A stretch of 54,877 bases of DNA from an uncultured Elusimicrobium sp. (GCA_902797165.1 CADBRU010000032.1:1-54877), one strand, 5' to 3'. Counted from the stretch's first letter, positions 8,442-16,585 are shown. Numbers and translations: made by a program. Notes: generated from the letters alone by a model not told the origin.

Positions 8442-8918
8442 TTACAAGGCGTACCGCTTAATATTGTCCGAATCCGTCTCCGTATAAGTTCCCCCTAAAG
8501 AAACACAAAGCCCGGGTACTTTAATACCTTCCGCTTCGGAACAGGTTGCCGATCCCGCAAAACTGAAATTAATCCAAAATCCATCTACTTTGTCTGCATA
8601 CAAACTGACAAAACTTTCATATAAAAACCCGTGACTGTGCGTGCAAGTAAGCGTCCCTAAAACGCCCGTACCCGAACCGCTATATTCCGACATGGTGCAA
8701 GGATATCCGATATCTAGGTCATCAAGGCTGGTTGCGTAGGTGCCGTTAGCCATTTTATAGATTTGCTGCGCTTTTACAATACTGCGGCCTAACAGCAATA
8801 CTTCCGCCACGCGCGATTTTGCCACCGCTTTGGTGTATTGCGGCAAAGCAATGGCCGATAAAATACCGATGATTAAGACAACCACCAACAATTCGATTAA
8901 GGTGAAGGCTTTTTTCAT
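8442..8918 (-). CDS. Type IV pilin-like protein
   Basis: The 158-residue product opens with MKKAFTLIELL, VVVLIIGILS and AIALPQYTKAVAKSR: a two-Lys leader, cleavage after Ala, methylatable Phe1, Glu5, and the alpha-1 helix. After the helix comes KAQQIYKMANGTYATSLDDLDIGYP, the usual start of the alpha-beta loop. The C-terminal domain (about residues 72-158) has four Cys and ends in NIKRYAL. A GGGAG ribosome binding site lies 7 nt before the ATG. TATAGT (minus strand, near 8955) may be its -10 box. The gene stands alone and is convergent with the pseudouridine synthase gene. Confidence 0.9.
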   Translation of the reverse strand: MKKAFTLIELLVVVLIIGILSAIALPQYTKAVAKSRVAEVLLLGRSIVKAQQIYKMANGTYATSLDDLDIGYPCTMSEYSGSGTGVLGTLTCTHSHGFLYESFVSLYADKVDGFWINFSFAGSATCSEAEGIKVPGLCVSLGGTYTETDSDNIKRYAL

Positions 8919-8961
8919 AAAATACTCCCTTTATTTATTTTACTTATGAAAATACTATACC

Positions 8962-8992
8962 AAAAAAACCCGCCTATTACTAGGCGGGTTTT
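8962..8992 (-). terminator. Rho-independent terminator of rpsT
   Basis: An inverted repeat, ACCCGCCTA-ttac-TAGGCGGGT with flanking A and T runs, lies 16 nt beyond the rpsT stop. On the minus strand the stem is followed by seven T. Confidence 0.85.
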
Positions 8993-9007
8993 CAGATCTA
9001 AAAAGAC

Positions 9008-9334
9008 TTATTTTGCTTTTTTAGCGGCGGCTTTTTTAACAGTTTTTTTAGCCGGGGCTTTTTTAGCGGTTTCTTTTTTAGCACCTTTGTTGACGGCTTT
9101 GGCTAAGCGAGATTTCTTGCGGGCGGCCGTTTTCCAGTGAATGGTTTTCTTTTTAGCAGCCTTATCAATGCTGGAAGCCGCTTTTTTCAAATCTTCAGCC
9201 TTCAAAGAGGATAGCACTTGTTTGGTGGCTACGCGCACTTTTTTCATCAAGCCTTTATTTTGAGAAGTTCTTTTCTCAGTTTGTCTTTGCGCTTTCAAAG
9301 CGCCGGTGTGTCTACCAGTTTTAAGTTTTGCCAT
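9008..9334 (-). CDS. rpsT: 30S ribosomal protein S20 with Lys/Ala-rich C-terminal extension
   Basis: S20 is a three-helix protein that binds 16S rRNA. The first ~87 residues match the family: a basic N-terminus (MAKLKTGRHTGALKAQRQTEKR), then helices with SSIDKAAKKKTIHWKTAARKKSRLAK near the usual S20 C-terminus. The protein is 108 residues rather than about 87. The extra ~20 residues (about 89-108) are KKAPAKKTVKK followed by AAAKKAK, composed of Lys, Ala, Pro, Thr and Val like a histone H1 or HU tail. The gene is monocistronic with its own terminator. Confidence 0.93.
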   Translation of the reverse strand: MAKLKTGRHTGALKAQRQTEKRTSQNKGLMKKVRVATKQVLSSLKAEDLKKAASSIDKAAKKKTIHWKTAARKKSRLAKAVNKGAKKETAKKAPAKKTVKKAAAKKAK

Positions 9335-9430
9335 TTTTATCTTCCTTACGAGAAATTTCTCTTGTAAATATTATACTCTATTTCAAACCCGCTCAGCAAG
9401 CACGTTTTCCCCCTTGCCGCCCATAAATGC

Positions 9431-9442
9431 TACAATACGCCT
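9431..9442 (+). promoter_or_regulatory. Extended -10 promoter of uvrC, 6 nt before ATG
   Basis: TGC-TACAAT (TACAAT at 9431-9436) is followed by six bases and the ATG at 9443. No Shine-Dalgarno sequence is present. A leaderless transcript is predicted. Confidence 0.65.
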
Positions 9443-10774
9443 ATGGACCCGCGAATTGAACTTTTGCCCAAAAAACCCGGTGTGTATATTATGCGTTCTA
9501 GGCAAGGAACGGTGATTTATGTCGGCAAAGCCAAAAACTTGGCCGACCGGGTCAAGCAATATTTCCAAGACAGTAATCTCTATTCGCGCGGGTGGAAATT
9601 GCCCAGTTTACTGCCGCTGATTTGGAAAATCGATTATGTAACCACCGCCTCGGAGCGCGATGCACTGGTATTGGAAGAAAAACTCATTAAAAAATATATG
9701 CCGTTTTTTAATTCCATGGGCAAAGACGGCAAACGCTATCCATACTTAAAACTGTCCATGGGAGAAGATTTCCCCCGTCTTTCTATCGCGCGCAAGAAAT
9801 TACCGGGTAAAGATTTATATTTCGGGCCTTATCCCAAATCAAGTATTGTAAAAAGTTTAATGCGCTTTTTATGGAAGAGCAAATACGCGCCGCTGCGCCC
9901 GTGCAAATGGAGTTTTTCACGCACGCGCGCTTTGCCCAAAGGGCGCGTAAACAGTTGTATTTATTTTCATACCGGTTTATGTCCGGCCCCTTGCGCGGGT
10001 AAAATATCCTATCAAGATTACCGCGAAATTGCCAAACGAATGGCACTGTTTTTAGACGGAGATTTTACGGAAATTACCCAACAAATTACCGCCCAAATGA
10101 AAACTGCTTCTGCGGATATGCAATATGAACAGGCCGCCATTTTTCGCAATTTTCTGCAAGCGCTTGAACACATGCGCGAGCGCGTAATTGTGGGGCAATA
10201 TAAAGACGAAAAAATCATAGAGGCCATTGAAAATTCAGACAAATTAAAACGCTTGGCGCACATTGTGGGTCTGACCCGTTTGCCCGCACACATTGAAGCG
10301 TTTGACAATTCGCATTTATTCGGGCGCGAGGCTGTGGGATGTATGGTATGTTATATTAATGGAGAGAAAAACCACGAGCATTACCGAAGATTTAAAATTA
10401 AATCTAAACTCCCCGCGCGCGGCGGAAGTGATTTCACCATGATGCAAGAGAGCGTTTTTAGACGGCTTAGGCAAATTAAGCGCGACCCTACGCAAAAGCC
10501 CGATTTGTTTTTACTTGACGGCGGAAAGGCACAAATTACCGCCGCGCTTAATGCTTGTGATAAAGCCGGACTGTATATCCCTATGATTTCACTGGCGGAA
10601 ACGCACGAAGGTATTTACGTACCCGGGCAAGAGGATAGCATTAAACTGCCGCTAGGGGATCCGGCGCTTAATTTACTCATGGAAATACGCGACGAAGTGC
10701 ACCGTTTTGCCATTACTTATCACCGCAAACTGCGCAGTAAAGCCGCGCTATCTAATGAGGGACATAAAAAATAG
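9443..10774 (+). CDS. uvrC: Short UvrC-like excinuclease subunit lacking the HhH tail
   Basis: UvrC makes both incisions around UvrAB-marked DNA lesions. Domains seen: GIY-YIG nuclease (about residues 9-90, KPGVYIMRSRQGTVIYVGKA), four Cys of the Fe-S site (PCKW, NSC, GLCPAPC, about 150-180), a UVR-like segment (MQYEQAAIFRN, about 215-225) and the RNase H-like endonuclease domain. The last keeps its Asp in AFDNSH, Asp in LLDGGKAQ and His in RDEVHRF. UvrC is normally about 600 residues and ends in two helix-hairpin-helix motifs. This one stops at residue 443, just after HRKLRSKAALSNEG, so the HhH domain is missing. The 91 nt to the next gene do not encode it in any frame. Either a minimal UvrC or a Cho-like derivative; the presence of both nuclease domains favours UvrC. 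Confidence 0.88.
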   Translation: MDPRIELLPKKPGVYIMRSRQGTVIYVGKAKNLADRVKQYFQDSNLYSRGWKLPSLLPLIWKIDYVTTASERDALVLEEKLIKKYMPFFNSMGKDGKRYPYLKLSMGEDFPRLSIARKKLPGKDLYFGPYPKSSIVKSLMRFLWKSKYAPLRPCKWSFSRTRALPKGRVNSCIYFHTGLCPAPCAGKISYQDYREIAKRMALFLDGDFTEITQQITAQMKTASADMQYEQAAIFRNFLQALEHMRERVIVGQYKDEKIIEAIENSDKLKRLAHIVGLTRLPAHIEAFDNSHLFGREAVGCMVCYINGEKNHEHYRRFKIKSKLPARGGSDFTMMQESVFRRLRQIKRDPTQKPDLFLLDGGKAQITAALNACDKAGLYIPMISLAETHEGIYVPGQEDSIKLPLGDPALNLLMEIRDEVHRFAITYHRKLRSKAALSNEGHKK

Positions 10775-10787
10775 GTCTAAAAAACAC

Positions 10788-10819
10788 TTGACAAGCCTAA
10801 AAAAAAAAAAAACTACACT
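10788..10819 (+). promoter_or_regulatory. Pilin promoter with 14-A homopolymer between -35 and -10
   Basis: TTGACA (10788-10793) and TACACT (10814-10819) are separated by 20 nt that include a run of 14 A (10799-10812). Apart from small changes, the region from TTGACA to the pilin ATG is the same as at 52080-52156, where the run is 12 A and the spacer 18 nt. Confidence 0.75.
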
Positions 10820-10865
10820 TTACTTAGCCCCCATTTTGGGTGAAATTATTTAGGAGGTTGTAAAT

Positions 10866-11354
10866 ATGAAAAAAGGTTTTACACTAATTGAACTACTGGT
10901 AGTAGTTTTAATTATCGGCATATTGTCTGCCATTGCCTTACCGCAATATACAAAAGCGGTAGAAAAGAGTCGTGTTGCTGAGGCTAGAATTGTATTAAAT
11001 GCAATTGCTAAAAACAGAAAATTATGTGAATTAGAAGTCAATTATGATGTATGTTGGGGTGGTAATAATGGAGCAGATACATTAACTAATCATCTAACAA
11101 TTGATCTGCCGGGTGAAATCATTACCGATGAAGCAGATTGCCTTGGCGTAGATGCTCCTTGTGTTATCACTAAGAATTGGGTATATAGTATGGTGGATGG
11201 ATATGATGTCTTTGCTTACCGTCTGAAAAACGGGAATATAGATACTTATCGTTTGTATTTAAATGATGATGATTCTGTACAATGTGAATCTCCAGGGACG
11301 GAAGAAGACTATTGTAAAATGATTGGATCTTGTGATACATGTATTCTAAATTAG
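10866..11354 (+). CDS. Type IV pilin-like protein, eight-cysteine subtype
   Basis: The 162-residue protein begins MKKGFTLIELL with Gly before Phe1 and Glu5, then VVVLIIGILS and AIALPQYTKAVEKSR. The globular part has eight Cys (KLCEL, YDVCWG, EADCLG, APCVI, VQCES, DYCKM, GSCDTCILN). All eight align with those of the pilin at 52157-52630, so the two form a paralogous pair with probable disulfides formed outside the cytoplasm. TAGGAGG lies 8 nt before the ATG. Its promoter carries a 14-A tract, and a bidirectional terminator follows at 11403-11434. It lies between uvrC and the convergent pilT gene. Confidence 0.92.
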   Translation: MKKGFTLIELLVVVLIIGILSAIALPQYTKAVEKSRVAEARIVLNAIAKNRKLCELEVNYDVCWGGNNGADTLTNHLTIDLPGEIITDEADCLGVDAPCVITKNWVYSMVDGYDVFAYRLKNGNIDTYRLYLNDDDSVQCESPGTEEDYCKMIGSCDTCILN

Positions 11355-11402
11355 ATAAACTCCTCAGACTTATACCTGAGATTGATTGTGAGCAGTAGTT
11401 AC

Positions 11403-11434
11403 AAAAAAACCGCAACTGTAAGTTGCGGTTTTTA
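11403..11434. terminator. Bidirectional terminator between pilin and pilT
   Basis: ACCGCAACT-gta-AGTTGCGGT, flanked by seven A on the left and five T on the right, separates two convergent genes and can end transcription from both sides. Confidence 0.85.
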
Positions 11435-11461
11435 TATGCAAATGAATAATCAAAACCCGTT

Positions 11462-12592
11462 TTATTTAAACGAACTTTGACCGGTTTTTTGTTGCAAATA
11501 TCCCTTTAAGCCTGACGGATCACTGGAGTGCAACATAGCCTCTTGGAAGGTGATTTTCTTTTGCAAGTACAAATCACCCAAGGTTTGGTTCATGGTGACC
11601 ATACCTTGTCCCACGCTGGTTTGCATGGTACTCATAATCTGCTCGGCTTTAGCATCGCGGATTAAGTTGCGCACGGCGGAGTTGGCAATCAACACTTCGG
11701 CCGCCATGACACGTTTTCCGTCCGTGCCTTGCAACAACTGCTGAGAAATAATGGCTTCCAACACGAAGGACAACTGCGTACGCACCTGCGGCTGTTGGTT
11801 AGCCGGGAACACGTCAATGATACGGTTGATAGATTGAATGGCGTCGTTGGTGTGCAAGGTAGCAAACACCAAGTGACCGGTTTCGGCCAAGGTCAAACAC
11901 GCTTCAATGGTTTCAATATCGCGCAACTCGCCTACCAGAATGATGTCCGGGTCTTCGCGCAAGAAGTGTTTCAATGCCGCTTGGAAGGATTTGGTATCTG
12001 CGCCTACTTCACGCTGATTGACTACGCTGCGTTTGTGTTGGTGCACGAATTCGATCGGGTCTTCTACCGTAATAATGTGGTTACTTTCGTGGGTATTAAG
12101 GTAGTTGATCATACTGGCCAGAGAGGTAGATTTACCGGAACCGGTAGCCCCTGTTACCAGCACCAAACCTTTGTCTAATTTCATCAAATTATACACAACC
12201 ATCGGCAAGCCCAATTCTTCGAAACTCTTAAATTCATTGGGAATGGAACGCAAAGCCGCCGCCACACAACCTTTTTGTTTGTACACGTTTACACGCAAAC
12301 GACCTAAACTTTTGATACCGAATGAAAAGTCAGATTCCAACGTTTCTTCGAATTGTTGTTTTTGATCATCGGTCATGATGGAATAAATTAAACGTTGCGC
12401 CACCTCCGGCGTTAAGGCCTCATATTGTCCCAATTGATACAATTTACCTTGAATACGCAACACCGGCGGTACGCCGACCGTTAAGTGGATATCGGACGCA
12501 TTATTTTTCTTCATGATTTGAAACAAATCATCCATAATAATGGTTTTATATTTAGATTGTTCTTCCGGTTTGGTTGGTATATTTTCTGCCAT
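11462..12592 (-). CDS. pilT: Type IV pilus retraction ATPase PilT
   Basis: PilT is a hexameric ATPase at the pilus base that drives pilus disassembly and twitching motility. The 376-residue protein has the N-terminal PAS-like region (MKKNNASDIHLTVGVPP), Walker A GATGSGKSTS (about 145-154), the Asp box HTNDA, Walker B DPDIILVGELRD with the catalytic Glu, and the His box TGHLVFATLHT. The C-terminal segment has AEVLIANSAVRNLIRD, the AIRNLIRE-type motif typical of PilT rather than PilB. It is the third gene of gltX-GYF/TM protein-pilT (18 nt gap). It is the only pilus machinery gene in the window and would act on filaments built from pilins such as those encoded nearby. Confidence 0.95.
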   Translation of the reverse strand: MAENIPTKPEEQSKYKTIIMDDLFQIMKKNNASDIHLTVGVPPVLRIQGKLYQLGQYEALTPEVAQRLIYSIMTDDQKQQFEETLESDFSFGIKSLGRLRVNVYKQKGCVAAALRSIPNEFKSFEELGLPMVVYNLMKLDKGLVLVTGATGSGKSTSLASMINYLNTHESNHIITVEDPIEFVHQHKRSVVNQREVGADTKSFQAALKHFLREDPDIILVGELRDIETIEACLTLAETGHLVFATLHTNDAIQSINRIIDVFPANQQPQVRTQLSFVLEAIISQQLLQGTDGKRVMAAEVLIANSAVRNLIRDAKAEQIMSTMQTSVGQGMVTMNQTLGDLYLQKKITFQEAMLHSSDPSGLKGYLQQKTGQSSFK

Positions 12593-12610
12593 AAACCCTC
12601 TCTTTGAAAA

Positions 12611-13930
12611 TTATGAATTTATTTTTCCCACTAAATCTAGTGTAATATTATTGAGCGCGCCCGTCAATTTCTTTTTTACGGTGTCCACCTGAAATACATA
12701 TACAATGGGCTCTTTACGCGCTTTTACTAAACGATAACGCACGACGTACGAATTGCGGTGCAAAGGCTCTGCCGCCCACATATAGGCATAGCCCGATGCA
12801 ATTTCTTGCGCATATCGTTTAGCAAGATATTGCTCCACAGTACCTCTTTCTTCATCCAGTACATAATGTTTCACAATGTTCTGTGCTAATTCTTCTGAGG
12901 AAATCGATTCTGTCGGCGCCGTAGTTTGCACAGCCGGCATTAAAGGTGTTTTTTCCGGCATGGTTACCGGCCTGGCAACGGTCTCTGCTTTATCAGGTGT
13001 TGTTTTCTCTTCTTCCTCGTGATGTGAAACAGCAGAAACCAAAACGCCTAACGATAACACCAAAGCCACTACTCCCCCCACAAACATCACGTACCATTTT
13101 TTGGAAACGGGAGGTTTCGAAGGGGCAATCACCCGCGCTGACGAGGAAGAAATTGGCTCTGAAATATCTTTCGTTTCTTTTTTGGCAACATGAGGGACAT
13201 CCGTTTGCAAAACGGGCATTTGTTGCTCCGCTTGATTAGGCAGTACCGGCATTTGCGCGGCTTGTGCAGACTCTTTAGCATTTATTTCTTTAGATAAAGA
13301 AGCCGCAGTTTGCGCGTCTAATGCTTCCGCCGAAACCGTAGGAACGGATTCACCCGCACTTGCGGGCTTGGCGGCTGCGGCCGTCGGAGCCACGAACTCA
13401 TCAAACGGATCTTTTTCCGCTGCTACGGGTTTCTCCATTAAGTGCGGATCCGTTTTGGCAAATTGTTTTTCAAGTACGCGCGCCAAATCCAAATCGGAAT
13501 TGGTCTTATCGGGAATGCCTAAAATATTTCCCAAATCCCCTTCGCGCATGGTGTTGAAATATTCTTCAATCGGATTTTCTTGCGAAACCGTTTTTTCTTC
13601 TACTACCAAAGGTTCCGCCGGTTTTTCGATTCGGCTGGTTATCGGCTCTGCGGGGCGCCCGGACAAAGCGGCACTTGCTTTATCAATTTCGGATTGCTGC
13701 AATTGGTCTAAAGGGATGGTCAGTAAAGTTTCGGCCGCCTTTTCAACCATTTTTTCTTCTTGAAAATTAAATTCTTCGTATAAATAAGCCTCTTTCCAAT
13801 AGGTCCCCTCTGCCGTATGTTCTTCCGGACAGATCAAACTGTGCGGACCAAACCCCCTCCGGGCTAAGAGTTCACTCGCCAGAAAAGGTCCTATTATATC
13901 TCCGCAATCTAAGAGGCAATATTTAGTCAT
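12611..13930 (-). CDS. GYF-like domain protein with single membrane helix, unknown function
   Basis: The 439-residue product starts with CGDIIGPFLASELLARRGFGP followed by an aromatic segment (about residues 1-55), resembling the GYF_2 domain (GxxxGP...). A long low-complexity, Ala/Glu/Pro-rich linker (about 60-275) leads to one membrane helix (about 280-300, KKWYVMFVGGVVALVLSLGV). An extracytoplasmic C-terminal domain follows (about 345-439) with AYMWAAEPLHRNSYVVRYRL and a Gln-Val-Asp strand. The topology suggests a cytoplasmic peptide-binding head tied to a periplasmic domain. It overlaps the gltX stop by 1 nt and lies 18 nt upstream of pilT, so a role linked to pili is possible but unproven. 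I do not recognise the C-terminal domain. Confidence 0.78.
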   Translation of the reverse strand: MTKYCLLDCGDIIGPFLASELLARRGFGPHSLICPEEHTAEGTYWKEAYLYEEFNFQEEKMVEKAAETLLTIPLDQLQQSEIDKASAALSGRPAEPITSRIEKPAEPLVVEEKTVSQENPIEEYFNTMREGDLGNILGIPDKTNSDLDLARVLEKQFAKTDPHLMEKPVAAEKDPFDEFVAPTAAAAKPASAGESVPTVSAEALDAQTAASLSKEINAKESAQAAQMPVLPNQAEQQMPVLQTDVPHVAKKETKDISEPISSSSARVIAPSKPPVSKKWYVMFVGGVVALVLSLGVLVSAVSHHEEEEKTTPDKAETVARPVTMPEKTPLMPAVQTTAPTESISSEELAQNIVKHYVLDEERGTVEQYLAKRYAQEIASGYAYMWAAEPLHRNSYVVRYRLVKARKEPIVYVFQVDTVKKKLTGALNNITLDLVGKINS

Positions 13931-15393
13931 TATTTACAGTAATTAAGCGCGTTTTGCAAACGTTTGAGTACAGTATCTTTCCCCATATACTCTAACATTT
14001 TAAACAAAGTCGGTCCATGGGTACGGCCCGATACGGCTACCCGCAACGGATGAAACACTTGTCCGGCTTTATAGCCGTTGGCCTTTGCAAAGCCGCGGGC
14101 AGCGGTTTCCAAATTCACATCTGTAAAATCGGCCAATTCTCCGTACGTCTTAATCATCCCTTCCAGCACAGCCTTGGCTTCCGGTTTGCCAAATACTTTT
14201 TCAATGGCTTCTTGTTCAAATACCGGATCTTCAAAAAAGAAACGAATCAAATCAGGAATTTCCGTTAAGAGTTTATATTTTTCTTGCTCCAGTCCCACAA
14301 TACCTTCTAATTGTGCGCGGGATACTTTTCTCACATCGATACCCGCTTTTTCAATAAAAGGCAGTGCATAATCGGTCAGCACGGCAAGCGGCGTTTGGCG
14401 GATATATTCGCCGTTCATCCAGTTTAATTTTTCCGGATCCATCACTGCCGGACTGGGCTGACAACCGGAAATATCAAATTTTTCTTCTAGTTCTCCCGGA
14501 GCAAAAATTTGCTGGGAATCTGAAGTGGCCCATCCAAGCAAAGCCAAATAATTCTTTAAGGCTTCCGGCAAATAACCCATATTTCTAAATTCCACCACAT
14601 TGGTCGCACCGTGACGTTTAGAAAGTTTCTTACCGTCGGGGCCGTGAATCATGGAGAGGTGCGCAAAAATAGGCTCTTTCCAGCCCAAGGCACGATACAA
14701 CTGTATCTGCGAAGGAGTATTGGAAATATGGTCATCTCCGCGAATTACATGCGTCATGCGCATTAAATGGTCATCTACCACAACTGCAAAGTTGTAGGTA
14801 GGATAGCCGCTTGTTTTTTGAATCACCAAATCATATAAATCTTTGCTTGCAAATTTAACATGACCCCGAATTAAGTCATCCCACTCCACATCTCCTTCCG
14901 TAGGCATGCGGAAACGGATCACATATTTGCGACCTTGTGCTTCCAATTCTTTTTGTTGCTCGGGCGTTAAATCACGGCATTTACCGCTATATTTGGGTGG
15001 GCGGTGTTCGGCCAAGCATTTTTGACGATTTTCTTCCAGTTCTTCTTCCGTGCAGTAGCATTTATAGGCTTTGCCTTCTGCAATTAATTGGTCAATGTAT
15101 TTTTTGTAAATGCCCTGATCGGCACGAATGGCTTGATAATACGGAGCATCGGGACCTTTATTCGTACCGTCCGGCATGGGGCCTTCGTCCCAATTGAGTT
15201 TCATCCATTGCATACCTTCAAAAATAGCATCAGTAGAGGCTTGGGTGCTGCGTTCTTCATCCGTATCTTCGATACGAAGTAGAAAAGTACCTTTGTTTTT
15301 CTTGGCAAATAAATAATTAAACAAAGCAGTGCGTACACCGCCGATATGTAAAAATCCCGTTGGAGACGGAGCAAAACGAACTCTGACAGTCAT
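13930..15393 (-). CDS. gltX: Glutamyl-tRNA synthetase
   Basis: GltX charges tRNA-Glu, and in many bacteria tRNA-Gln as well. The 487 residues match the discriminating or non-discriminating bacterial GluRS length. The class I motifs are SPTGFLHIGG (HIGH-type, about residues 9-18) and KKLSKRHGA (KMSKS-type, about 255-263). The zinc-binding-like segment CYCTEEELEENRQKCLAEHRPP lies at about 119-140. The C-terminal anticodon-binding domain is helical and complete. It is the first gene of a minus-strand operon with the GYF/TM protein and pilT. A TATAAT on the minus strand (about 15433-15438) with an AAGAGGAATT-type ribosome binding site precedes it. No gatABC or glnS is in the window, so tRNA-Gln specificity is open. 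Confidence 0.97.
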   Translation of the reverse strand: MTVRVRFAPSPTGFLHIGGVRTALFNYLFAKKNKGTFLLRIEDTDEERSTQASTDAIFEGMQWMKLNWDEGPMPDGTNKGPDAPYYQAIRADQGIYKKYIDQLIAEGKAYKCYCTEEELEENRQKCLAEHRPPKYSGKCRDLTPEQQKELEAQGRKYVIRFRMPTEGDVEWDDLIRGHVKFASKDLYDLVIQKTSGYPTYNFAVVVDDHLMRMTHVIRGDDHISNTPSQIQLYRALGWKEPIFAHLSMIHGPDGKKLSKRHGATNVVEFRNMGYLPEALKNYLALLGWATSDSQQIFAPGELEEKFDISGCQPSPAVMDPEKLNWMNGEYIRQTPLAVLTDYALPFIEKAGIDVRKVSRAQLEGIVGLEQEKYKLLTEIPDLIRFFFEDPVFEQEAIEKVFGKPEAKAVLEGMIKTYGELADFTDVNLETAARGFAKANGYKAGQVFHPLRVAVSGRTHGPTLFKMLEYMGKDTVLKRLQNALNYCK

Positions 15394-15504
15394 GTAATAA
15401 TTCCTCTTAGTTAAAATATTCTATAAATATATTATACTTTTTATGCAAAATTTTTTAAAATAGAAAAGTAACTTTTAATCGGCTTTATAAAAGGATAAAT
15501 TTCT

Positions 15505-16584
15505 ATGGGATTGTTTTTTCTGATAGTTAGTTTGATTTTCCTCACCATGCATATTATAGTGGGGGCGTGGTTTTATTTCATTTTTCCGTCGATCGGATGG
15601 AAAATTTCTATAGTTATATTTCCCCTTCTTTGTACGGCGCTGATGTGTTTTGCCATGACCTACACCCGCACCCATTGGGGGACGATTGACAGTTTGGTTT
15701 ACTACATTACCTATATTTGGTCCGGGCTTATTTTTATTTTCTCTTTCCTCGTTATAATTTTGGCACTTATGCAAGCCCTTTGTGCCCTGGCGCACTGGCA
15801 CATATTTCCGCTGCTTAAATGGGGCAGTTTGATTTTATTTGCCGCGGTAACCTTCTTATCTATTTGGGGCGGCTTTAGCCAACCTAAAATTAAACATATT
15901 AACCTATCTATTCCCGAAGCCCCACATCTAACCGTTGCGATTATTTCCGATACGCATTTGGGCATAGGGGTTTCGCAAATCCGTTTACAAAAGGCTCTTG
16001 ACCGTATTCAAGCGGTACAACCGGATTTGGTTTTATTTCTGGGAGATATTTTCGAGTACGGTCCGAACCGCGAGCAATATGCGCAACGAATTGCGCAACT
16101 CTCCACGCCACTGGGCAGTTACGGGGTGTTGGGGAATCATGAATATTATGTCGGACTGCAAAATTCGATTGATTTTTTCAAGCAAGCCGGTATAGAACTG
16201 TTGCAAAATCAATTTGTTACGTTACCTAACGGACTACAAATTATCGGCATTAATGACATTAAAACAACCGCACTCACCGCCGAGCAGTTGAATGAATTAC
16301 TTACAAAAACCGATGAGCATTCCCCGCGTATTTTATTAAGTCATCAGCCGCTGCTGACCGATATAGCCGCCAAACACCAAATTGCGCTTATGTTAAGCGG
16401 GCACACACATAATGGGCAGATATTCCCCTTTAATCTTTTGGTAAAATTAGTATATCCGTATGTATATGGGTTATATCAAATCGGGCCGCAATCGCATTTA
16501 TATGTAACCTCCGGTATGTTTTATTGGGGAATGCCTTTGCGTTTATTTGCTCCGGCGGAAATACCTATTTTGCATATTAATTAA
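15505..16584 (+). CDS. Membrane-anchored metallophosphoesterase
   Basis: The 359-residue protein has an N-terminal membrane part with about four helices (residues 1-125). A calcineurin-like phosphoesterase domain follows, with all metal motifs: ISDTHLG (DxH), LGDIFEYG (GDxx[DE]), LGNHEYYVG (GNHE), LLSHQP (His) and SGHTHNGQ (GHxH). It resembles the YkuE/YaeI family of membrane-associated phosphodiesterases, whose substrates (lipid pyrophosphates in LpxG-like members) vary. The stop overlaps nothing and the next gene begins 1 nt later, so the GH3 hydrolase at 16586 is likely co-transcribed. The start has only a weak AAGGA 9 nt upstream. Confidence 0.88.
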   Translation: MGLFFLIVSLIFLTMHIIVGAWFYFIFPSIGWKISIVIFPLLCTALMCFAMTYTRTHWGTIDSLVYYITYIWSGLIFIFSFLVIILALMQALCALAHWHIFPLLKWGSLILFAAVTFLSIWGGFSQPKIKHINLSIPEAPHLTVAIISDTHLGIGVSQIRLQKALDRIQAVQPDLVLFLGDIFEYGPNREQYAQRIAQLSTPLGSYGVLGNHEYYVGLQNSIDFFKQAGIELLQNQFVTLPNGLQIIGINDIKTTALTAEQLNELLTKTDEHSPRILLSHQPLLTDIAAKHQIALMLSGHTHNGQIFPFNLLVKLVYPYVYGLYQIGPQSHLYVTSGMFYWGMPLRLFAPAEIPILHIN

Positions 16585-16585
16585 T

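Noticed and set aside
10775..10865. Frameshifted C-terminal domain of UvrC
   Set aside because: The stretch contains a pilin promoter and leader and encodes no HhH-like residues in any frame.
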